From the NCBI GenBank assembly GCA_017463035.1, contig JAFTPY010000252.1:1-5298 (forward strand): DNA of 5,298 bases. The letters run 5' to 3'. A program made the position numbers and the translations under genes. Position 1 is the first letter of the stretch. The number at the start of each line of letters is the position of its first letter. The DNA is from Lachnospiraceae bacterium (GTDB taxonomy: Bacteria > Bacillota > Clostridia > Lachnospirales > Lachnospiraceae). A model generated the notes under the pieces. The model was not told the DNA's origin. It ran no database searches and worked only from the letters and a program-made list of their open reading frames with translations. This document shows, piece by piece, positions 1 through 4,501 of this stretch.

Positions 1-1146
1 AAGCATAAAGCGAATCTTGTCTCCTGCCATTTCCGGATTCAAGTGGGTAATACCCTGAATATCCTGAACGGTATCACGATAACCGTAACCGTTTCTGAGG
101 CCACAGTAAATCAAGGAAGCTGCTCTGGACCAGATAAAGGTAATGAAGCACTGGTATGCGTTCCATACGTTCAGCATGTTGTTGAATTCATCGGACGGAG
201 TCGTTACCTTGAAGTTATCCAGCTGGCTGTGCCAGAACTTCTTTAACTCTGCCACATCCGCATCTACCTTACCTGCCGCCTTGTACTCATTTAAAATCGC
301 GGTTGCCTCTGCATCATCTCTCTGACCGAGGATGAAAATAAGCTCCTTGGTCTCGCCCGGCTTTAATACAAAATCGGACTGTAATGCACCGCAGGAATTA
401 CCGCAGTAGTTCATTACATTGTCACACTTACCGCGCTCCACCGCAATCGGATTGGAGTAGCTTCTGTACGGTCCCACGAAGTTGTTAAGGCTGCCGTTGT
501 ATGCGGAAACCGGAGCGCCTACCATTCCGAAGAAACGCTCTCTATGGTTGGAACCGGTCTCATCTACGCCCAAATGCTCGTTGATGTGCTGCAAAATCTT
601 ATTCTCGGAGAAGCTGGTACGGGTAATAAACAGGGTATACTGTAAATTCACCTGATCCTGCTCGTAGTTATTGTCATTGGTAAACTCAATAAAACCGAAA
701 GTAGAAAGATTTCTGTCCTTACCGGAGTTGTTGGTAATCTTCGTGCGCCATACCTCGTAGGTCTTACCCTGCGGTACATAATAAGTGGTCTCGGACTTAA
801 TATCTAAGTACTCTGCAGTCATCACCGTATAAGCGGTACCGTGACGGCACTCACTCTTGTAGGTATCAAGCGGCTTGCCTACCGGCTGCCAGGAAGCGGA
901 CCAATAATCCGCAGCATCATTATCCCTAATATAAATGTATCTTCCCGGAAGAGCCATCTCGGAATTAAAACGATAACGGGTCAGACGTCCGTTTGCTCCG
1001 GACTTTACAAAGCTATAGCCTGCCGCATTGTTGGAAATAATTGCACCGTACTCCGGGTCTCCCAAATAGTTTGCCCACGGAGCCGGGGTGTCAGGTCTTG
1101 TAATCACGTATTCTTTGTTCTCCAAATCAAAATAACCGTACTGCAT
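1..1146 (-). CDS. GH94 disaccharide phosphorylase (cellobiose/chitobiose phosphorylase family), N-terminal part, cut by window edge
   Basis: The frame is open for 382 codons from an ATG at 1144-1146 to the left edge, preceded by AAAGGAG (1154-1160) seven bases upstream. The protein opens MQYGYFDLENKEYVITRPD, then PWANYLG (residues 23-29), the signature start of glycoside hydrolase family 94. The visible part should be the N-terminal beta-sandwich (to about 280), the helical linker and the start of the (alpha/alpha)6 barrel, including WSRAASL and GYGYRDTVQD (R357, D358), which by family knowledge lines the sugar site. The catalytic Asp, near residue 490 in characterised members, lies beyond the window; full members are about 800 aa. 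GH94 enzymes are cytoplasmic and cleave beta-linked disaccharides with phosphate, giving a sugar 1-phosphate and saving ATP. From memory, the segment with NYCGNSCGAL, and Arg-Asn-Gly before YGYRD, look more like N,N'-diacetylchitobiose phosphorylase than clostridial cellobiose phosphorylase. Substrate is therefore left open. Divergent from an AraC regulator. Confidence 0.93.
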   Translation of the reverse strand, partial: MQYGYFDLENKEYVITRPDTPAPWANYLGDPEYGAIISNNAAGYSFVKSGANGRLTRYRFNSEMALPGRYIYIRDNDAADYWSASWQPVGKPLDTYKSECRHGTAYTVMTAEYLDIKSETTYYVPQGKTYEVWRTKITNNSGKDRNLSTFGFIEFTNDNNYEQDQVNLQYTLFITRTSFSENKILQHINEHLGVDETGSNHRERFFGMVGAPVSAYNGSLNNFVGPYRSYSNPIAVERGKCDNVMNYCGNSCGALQSDFVLKPGETKELIFILGQRDDAEATAILNEYKAAGKVDADVAELKKFWHSQLDNFKVTTPSDEFNNMLNVWNAYQCFITFIWSRAASLIYCGLRNGYGYRDTVQDIQGITHLNPEMAGDKIRFML

Positions 1147-1219
1147 GAAAATACTCCTTTCAGGTTCATTTCAAATCTTGTAAAAAACATTTTTCGCTGA
1201 ATTTGCCAGCCTTATCTAA

Positions 1220-1248
1220 ATTTTACCACAAACCTCACAGATTGTCTA
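1220..1248 (-). promoter_or_regulatory. Sigma-A-type promoter of the GH94 gene
   Basis: Read on the minus strand, TAGACA (1243-1248, five of six matches to TTGACA) is followed after 17 bases by TAAAAT (1220-1225, five of six matches to TATAAT). Transcription would start near 1213, leaving a leader of about 65 bases before the GH94 start codon. The -35 element lies inside a perfect ATTGT-CTA-ACAAT palindrome (1241-1253), so a protein bound there would compete with or contact RNA polymerase. The promoter is inferred from sequence alone. Confidence 0.65.
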
Positions 1249-1305
1249 ACAATTTTTCTATGATAAAGAAAGCAAAAAATTGTACAAATCTATTATCGTG
1301 ACAAT
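1241..1305. promoter_or_regulatory. Cluster of three related palindromes, candidate operator region
   Basis: Three similar dyads occur between the divergent genes. They are ATTGT-CTA-ACAAT at 1241-1253 (perfect five-base arms), TTGTACAA at 1280-1287 (perfect eight-base palindrome inside ATTGTACAAAT) and ATTAT-CGTG-ACAAT at 1292-1305 (one arm mismatch). The first covers the -35 box of the GH94 promoter; the third ends ten bases before the -35 box of the AraC-gene promoter. Repetition of the same half-site around both promoters suggests binding by one regulator, with the neighbouring AraC protein the obvious candidate. AT-rich sequence can produce such short dyads by chance, and AraC proteins more often bind direct repeats, so this is a hypothesis. 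Confidence 0.4.
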
Positions 1306-1314
1306 AATTTCACA

Positions 1315-1344
1315 TTGACATTTTCAGTTCTCCGGTGATACACT
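1315..1344 (+). promoter_or_regulatory. Promoter of the AraC-family gene
   Basis: A perfect TTGACA (1315-1320) is followed after 18 bases by TACACT (1339-1344), which keeps the T, A and final T of the -10 consensus; ATACAC at 17 bases is a weaker alternative. Transcription would start near 1351, about 30 bases upstream of the start codon at 1382. The good -35 with a poor -10 box fits a weak or activator-assisted promoter. Confidence 0.5.
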
Positions 1345-1366
1345 TAAAATAGTTATACGCCCTATG

Positions 1367-1373
1367 AAAGGAG
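1367..1373 (+). promoter_or_regulatory. Ribosome binding site that fixes the AraC-family start at 1382
   Basis: AAAGGAG at 1367-1373 is eight bases upstream of ATG 1382-1384. An in-frame ATG at 1364 directly precedes and overlaps this site's context: starting there would translate the ribosome binding site itself as Met-Lys-Gly-Asp-Lys-Arg, with no Shine-Dalgarno sequence of its own upstream. The later ATG is therefore preferred. Confidence 0.8.
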
Positions 1374-1381
1374 ATAAGCGC

Positions 1382-2221
1382 ATGCAGTTATTCGAGGTTT
1401 CCGATACATTGAACCAGCCTTACGAAGTATATCTTTCCGATACAAAGGCCTTTCCCTTGCATTGGCATTACTACAGCGAGATTCTGTACATAAAATCCGG
1501 TTCCATCCGTATAACCTGTAACGAAAAAAGCCGCATTCTGCGGGAAGGCGACTTATGCTACTTTTATCCCCTTCAGCTTCATGAGATTTCTCCTACCGAA
1601 GACGAGACGGTAGAATACACCATTGTCAAATTCGACTTTCATACCCTGACATTGCCTCCGGCACATCAGGCGAAATTATATGACTACTTTATTCACCGCA
1701 CGTCCGCAAACGATTTTTGTATGATTATTTCGAAAGAGGACTTATCTCCGGAGCCGATGACCACCTATATGAAGCAAATTCTGAATACATATCAAAACAA
1801 AGATGATTTTTACTCCCTCCAGATGCAGGCGGACTTGTACAGCATCCTTATCGAAATCGCGAAAAAATCAAAAAAAGAAATCGGTTCCGCCACGAGACGT
1901 CGTAACGATACCGATTTTACCTTTCATCATATTCTGGAATACATTGACACCCATTCCGGTGAACCGTTGGAAATTCAGGATTTGGCTGCCATGTGCCACA
2001 TGAGCTACTCCCACTTTGCAAAGCTGTTCCGGGAACACTACGGACGCTCCTGCAAGGAGTACCTGACCTATATCCGTCTGGTGAAAGCCCAGGACCTCTT
2101 ACTGCATACGGACTACGACATTAACTACATTGCACTGGAAACAGGCTTCTTTGACTGTAGCCATTTTATCCGTACCTACAAAAAATGGAAGGGAATTACA
2201 CCGAAGCAGGAACGGATGTAG
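1382..2221 (+). CDS. AraC-family transcriptional regulator with N-terminal cupin sensor domain
   Basis: The product is 279 aa, the usual size for this group. Residues about 20-75 form a cupin/AraC-type ligand-binding domain: PLHWHYYSEILYIKSG (25-40), then a REGDLCYFYPLQLHEI segment (54-69) typical of the second half of the barrel. Residues about 181-279 are the AraC DNA-binding domain with two helix-turn-helix units: LEIQDLAAMCHMSYSHFAKL, and later DINYIALETGFFDCSHF followed by the family signature ending KGITPKQ. In this family the cupin part usually binds a sugar or its derivative and the C-terminal part binds promoter DNA and activates transcription. The start is at 1382 on the strength of the AAAGGAG site. 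The gene is transcribed away from the GH94 phosphorylase, so control of that gene and of itself is the natural inference; the effector is unknown. Confidence 0.95.
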   Translation: MQLFEVSDTLNQPYEVYLSDTKAFPLHWHYYSEILYIKSGSIRITCNEKSRILREGDLCYFYPLQLHEISPTEDETVEYTIVKFDFHTLTLPPAHQAKLYDYFIHRTSANDFCMIISKEDLSPEPMTTYMKQILNTYQNKDDFYSLQMQADLYSILIEIAKKSKKEIGSATRRRNDTDFTFHHILEYIDTHSGEPLEIQDLAAMCHMSYSHFAKLFREHYGRSCKEYLTYIRLVKAQDLLLHTDYDINYIALETGFFDCSHFIRTYKKWKGITPKQERM

Positions 2222-2224
2222 ACA

Positions 2225-2246
2225 CTTCCCTTTCTTCCGAGGGAAG
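2225..2246. terminator. Weak hairpin between convergent AraC and DUF1294 genes
   Basis: CTTCCCT (2225-2231) and AGGGAAG (2240-2246) pair perfectly over seven bases with an eight-base loop, four bases past the AraC stop codon. It sits between two convergent genes and could end transcription from either side. Neither strand has a proper T tract after the stem (GTTTCG on the plus strand), so it is at best an imperfect intrinsic terminator. Confidence 0.4.
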
Positions 2247-2277
2247 GTTTCGCCATACCCGAGCCGCGTTATTGCCT

Positions 2278-2553
2278 TTACTTCTGTAGAACAAACAAAT
2301 ATAAGCATATGACCACCGCGACTTCAAGCACCAAGATAACAGGAACGGTTATGTAGAACTTCGGCTTTTTTGTCTTATGCCGGAAGAAATACATTCCCGC
2401 CAGGGCACCGAACACACCGAATGCCGCCGCTCCGATTAAGGTTGCCTCCGGAATTCTCCACAGCTTATGCTTTGCTTTGTATTTATCGATACCGTACATT
2501 GCAAAAACAATTAAATTCACTGCCAAATACCCGATTAACAACCATTTCCCCAT
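2278..2553 (-). CDS. DUF1294 family small membrane protein
   Basis: The product is 91 aa, close to the usual length for DUF1294. It shows the family's conserved marks: Asp-Lys in GIDKYKAKH (about 21-29), WRIPEATLIG (about 32-41), a glycine-rich helix, and the RHKTKKPKF motif (about 58-66). Three hydrophobic segments are visible (about 4-22, 36-56 and 67-89), so it should be an inner-membrane protein with short loops. The start ATG at 2551-2553 has a strong AAAGGAGG site (2562-2569) eight bases upstream. The molecular function of DUF1294 is not known to me, and no neighbour suggests one: it stands alone with its own promoter, converging on the AraC gene and divergent from the unknown 163-aa gene. 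Confidence 0.93.
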   Translation of the reverse strand: MGKWLLIGYLAVNLIVFAMYGIDKYKAKHKLWRIPEATLIGAAAFGVFGALAGMYFFRHKTKKPKFYITVPVILVLEVAVVICLYLFVLQK

Positions 2554-2588
2554 ATTATTTTCCTCCTTTGTTCCATCAAAATCTTAGC

Positions 2589-2624
2589 ATGCAACATTTC
2601 CGTATGCTTCCTTCTCTGTTGCAT
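2589..2624 (-). repeat. Perfect 8-bp inverted repeat in the DUF1294 leader
   Basis: ATGCAACA (2589-2596) and TGTTGCAT (2617-2624) are exact reverse complements separated by 20 bases. The second arm abuts the -10 box of the DUF1294 promoter, so the predicted transcript begins within or just after that arm and most of the repeat would lie in the 5' leader. It could form an RNA hairpin at the very 5' end of the message, or be a spaced operator for a dimeric regulator. The first arm also overlaps the small palindrome GCATGC. Confidence 0.5.
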
Positions 2625-2653
2625 ATTATACACTATTTCCCATGCTTTTTCAA
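2625..2653 (-). promoter_or_regulatory. Strong sigma-A-type promoter of the DUF1294 gene
   Basis: On the minus strand TTGAAA (2648-2653) is followed after exactly 17 bases by a perfect TATAAT (2625-2630). Transcription should start near 2618, giving a leader of about 65 bases before the DUF1294 start codon. This is the best promoter match in the window. Confidence 0.75.
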
Positions 2654-2673
2654 CAAAGACAGCTTCTCATTTA

Positions 2674-2706
2674 TTCATTGCTTTTTTCAGGATATTATGA
2701 TAAACT
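2674..2706 (+). promoter_or_regulatory. Tentative promoter of the unknown 163-aa gene
   Basis: Transcription of the + strand gene must start between the divergent DUF1294 promoter and 2741. Candidate -10 boxes are TATGAT (2696-2701, five of six) with TTCATT 16 bases upstream, and TAAACT (2701-2706) with TTGCTT (2678-2683) 17 bases upstream. Both have poor -35 boxes, so the choice is unsettled; an alternative sigma factor or an activator is possible, but I see no clear sigma-28 (flagellar) promoter. Confidence 0.3.
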
Positions 2707-2740
2707 ATAGATAAGAAAAGCTTACGAAAGGAGGATTGCC

Positions 2741-3232
2741 ATGATATCACCTATCGGAAACAGTTACGGATACTACACATCCAGCCCTTATGCTACCGGC
2801 CATACCGCTGCTGCGGCTCATACCGCTCTGGTAAACAGCAATCATGACGCCTCCTTGGAAGTACAGGCCGTTACCGATGTGCCTGAGGTCTTTTCCAATG
2901 AAGAGACCGAGCGTGTGGATCGAACGTCGGAACAACAAATACAGGACCGTCTGAATGCCTACGAACTGATGAGTTCCTTAAACTTCCGGAATGCCGAGCA
3001 TTTAAACGCACCGTTGGAGTTTATGACAAAGAATCCGTTCGAGCCGACCGACACCTACTCACGTAAGCCTAAGAAGTCCGTTGATGTTACGGTGCAGGAT
3101 ACCGTTATCAACAATCTGCACAGACCGGATTTCTCCTTTAGTGCAAAAGGCTTAAAGAACGGTTACGAAGCACATCTAAATGCTTATAGCGCTTATGCAA
3201 ATAATAACAGAGGCTTCTACGCCATGGCGTAA
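2741..3232 (+). CDS. Unrecognised 163-aa hydrophilic protein
   Basis: I do not recognise the family. The gene is very likely real: ATG 2741 has a strong AAAGGAGG site (2727-2734) six bases upstream, it fills its own transcription unit, and a terminator closes it. The protein has no signal peptide or membrane segment and no cysteine or tryptophan. The first 30 residues are rich in Tyr, Ser, Gly, Ala and His (GNSYGYYTSSPYATGHTAAA), suggesting a flexible segment. A charged stretch at about 50-75 (EETERVDRTSEQQIQDRLNAY) probably forms a helix. LNA recurs at about 71, 88 and 146, and the C-terminus is again Tyr/Asn/Ala rich. This composition suggests a cytoplasmic or export-dependent structural or regulatory protein, but no function can be assigned. 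The last seven codons lie within the terminator hairpin. Confidence 0.8.
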   Translation: MISPIGNSYGYYTSSPYATGHTAAAAHTALVNSNHDASLEVQAVTDVPEVFSNEETERVDRTSEQQIQDRLNAYELMSSLNFRNAEHLNAPLEFMTKNPFEPTDTYSRKPKKSVDVTVQDTVINNLHRPDFSFSAKGLKNGYEAHLNAYSAYANNNRGFYAMA

Positions 3233-3240
3233 AAGCCTCT
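3209..3240. terminator. Long bidirectional terminator hairpin overlapping the end of the 163-aa gene
   Basis: AGAGGCTT (3209-3216) pairs with AAGCCTCT (3233-3240), and after one C/A mismatch TACGCC (3218-3223) pairs with GGCGTA (3226-3231). That gives 14 of 15 possible pairs. On the plus strand the stem is followed by TCATTTTTTCATTTTC, a good intrinsic terminator. On the minus strand, coming from the LURP-one-related gene, it is followed by the moderately U-rich GTTATTATTT, so it may serve both convergent units. The stop codon TAA (3230-3232) is inside the descending arm. Confidence 0.85.
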
Positions 3241-3255
3241 TCATTTTTTCATTTT

Positions 3256-3732
3256 CTAATTGTTTCTCTGCGCCTCCAGAACGCAATCGATGGCAAGAAC
3301 TACGGCTAATGCAGTGATTTCATCTTCCGGGCTCTCGATATCCAGCTCATAGCAATCGCCCCAGGTGAACCATTCCTTGCTGATACTTACAATGGTACTG
3401 CCGTTCTTTGTAATCTCGTAATCATGGTCCCAAAAATCTCCGTCAATCGCCCAGCCCAAACCGTCAATCCGATACTTCGGCTTAAAGAAAGTGAACTCCT
3501 TTACGATTTCCGCAATTTCCTGACCGTCAACGGACACAATAAACTTCGGCAAAAAGGTAAGTACCTCCTGACGGATAAACGCCGCTTCCCGCTGTGCACT
3601 ATCGTACACATGAAGCTTCTTTCCCCAAGAAAAAAACTCTCCCTCCACAAAGTAACGTTCCTCCCCGTTTGCATCAAAAACACTGAACTTATCGTTCCAG
3701 GAAAAAATCTTTTGCTTAATATACAATTTCAT
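3256..3732 (-). CDS. LURP-one-related (LOR/YxjI, tubby-like barrel) protein
   Basis: The product is 158 aa, the normal length for bacterial LURP-one-related proteins. The N-terminus MKLYIKQKIFSWNDKFSVFD, the repeat-like YFVEGEFFSWGKKLHVYD (about 27-44), an EVLTFLPKFIV segment (about 56-66) and the C-terminal helix with ALAVVLAIDCVLEAQ fit this family, whose members fold as a 12-stranded beta barrel around a central helix, like tubby C-terminal domains. There is no signal peptide, so it should be cytoplasmic; biochemical function in bacteria is poorly known. ATG 3730-3732 is preceded by AGGGGG (3740-3745) seven bases upstream, an unusual G-rich ribosome binding site. The gene is 24 bases behind the AlkD-like gene and is probably the last in that operon, ending at the hairpin at 3209-3240. 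Confidence 0.85.
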   Translation of the reverse strand: MKLYIKQKIFSWNDKFSVFDANGEERYFVEGEFFSWGKKLHVYDSAQREAAFIRQEVLTFLPKFIVSVDGQEIAEIVKEFTFFKPKYRIDGLGWAIDGDFWDHDYEITKNGSTIVSISKEWFTWGDCYELDIESPEDEITALAVVLAIDCVLEAQRNN

Positions 3733-3756
3733 ACCGATACCCCCTAATTATTAAAT

Positions 3757-4446
3757 CTACTTTCGCTTCCGTGCCTTCCAATACGCCTTATCCTCATCCT
3801 CCACACGGTAAGACTCACACATCTTCTGAATTGCCTTATTGTAGGTCCAATCCTGCAGTTCGTTTTTTCCCAGGTACTTTGCTGTTTCCTTCGGAAACTT
3901 TGCATAGGCTGTAGCTACGCACCACGCCACACCCATTTTCGTGTAATATCCGTCATACTGTAACATATCCATCACCGCCAGTACTTTATCGATATACTCC
4001 GGCACAAGAAAATGGCTCATCAAAAGTACCGCCACCACACGCTGCGGGAACTCTTCTTCCTTTTTTGCATACCCCATCAGCCAGTCAAATACCCTCTCCG
4101 GATACTTTCGCGCTATGGTAAAGTTCTGGCAAAAGCTGTCATTTACCGACCAGTCATGTATCTTTGGAACAAACCGGTCTCCGTAAGATAGAATCACCTC
4201 GATATCATCCTTTGCATAGCCTAACACGTACGCCTGTAACGTCTCGTACTCAAAGTAAGTATCCGGGCATTCCTCTAAAAAGCTTCGGTAATCCGTCCTT
4301 GCGATTTCTTTTGCGATTTTCCGAAGCTCCGGAAGCCGTACCCCCAGCATCGGTTTACAGTTGGGTGTAAGCCCGCTGCTGAACTTTGCCTGATGCTCCC
4401 CCGCTAATGCCCGCAGGCGCGGTTCCAATTCGGTTCTCCAATCCAT
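3757..4446 (-). CDS. AlkD-like DNA alkylation repair protein (HEAT-repeat family)
   Basis: With ATG 4444-4446 the product is 229 aa. It matches the DNA alkylation repair family (AlkC/AlkD, PF08713): all-helical HEAT-like repeats that grip DNA and remove N3- and N7-alkylated purines. MLGVRLPELRKIAKEIA (about 33-49), HDWSVNDSFCQNF (about 97-109), the WCVATAYAKFP segment (about 175-185) and WTYNKAIQKMCESYR (about 200-214) follow the clostridial subgroup. By comparison with Bacillus cereus AlkD (W109, D113, R148, W187), the likely equivalents are W99, D103, R136 and W175, all present, so an active glycosylase is plausible though activity of this subgroup is less certain. A longer frame begins at TTG 4476, but GGGGGAG (4453-4459) six bases before ATG 4446 decides the start. 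It lies 55 bases downstream of the MATE gene with no clear promoter between, suggesting one operon. Confidence 0.92.
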   Translation of the reverse strand: MDWRTELEPRLRALAGEHQAKFSSGLTPNCKPMLGVRLPELRKIAKEIARTDYRSFLEECPDTYFEYETLQAYVLGYAKDDIEVILSYGDRFVPKIHDWSVNDSFCQNFTIARKYPERVFDWLMGYAKKEEEFPQRVVAVLLMSHFLVPEYIDKVLAVMDMLQYDGYYTKMGVAWCVATAYAKFPKETAKYLGKNELQDWTYNKAIQKMCESYRVEDEDKAYWKARKRK

Positions 4447-4452
4447 CAGTCT

Positions 4453-4459
4453 CTCCCCC
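4453..4459 (-). promoter_or_regulatory. Ribosome binding site deciding the start of the AlkD-like gene
   Basis: GGGGGAG on the minus strand is six bases upstream of ATG 4446. The upstream in-frame TTG at 4476 has its nearest purine-rich stretch (AAAGGGAG) about 14 bases away, too far for efficient initiation, and would add ten residues with no family counterpart. Confidence 0.65.
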
Positions 4460-4501
4460 TCTTTGTATCCTTCCAATTGTAATCTAAAAACTCCCTTTGC
4501 A

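Noticed and set aside
841..1200. 119-codon plus-strand open frame over the start of the GH94 gene
   Set aside because: It is antisense to a clear GH94 coding region, has no ribosome binding site and no protein-like composition. The shorter plus-strand frames at 43-325 are shadows of the same gene.
1289..1306. Catabolite-repression (cre) site around TATTATCGTGACAA
   Set aside because: It has the central CG but misses key outer positions of the CcpA consensus; the related dyads nearby explain the symmetry better.
2222..2277. A full intrinsic terminator for the AraC and DUF1294 genes
   Set aside because: There is a seven-pair stem but no T tract on either strand, so it is listed only as a weak hairpin.
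2370..2714. 114-codon plus-strand open frame across DUF1294 and its promoter
   Set aside because: It is antisense to the conserved DUF1294 protein, runs through the promoter region and has no ribosome binding site.
4447..4476. TTG at 4476 as start of the AlkD-like gene (239 aa)
   Set aside because: Its nearest Shine-Dalgarno-like sequence is too far upstream, while ATG 4446 has GGGGGAG six bases before it and matches the expected N-terminus.
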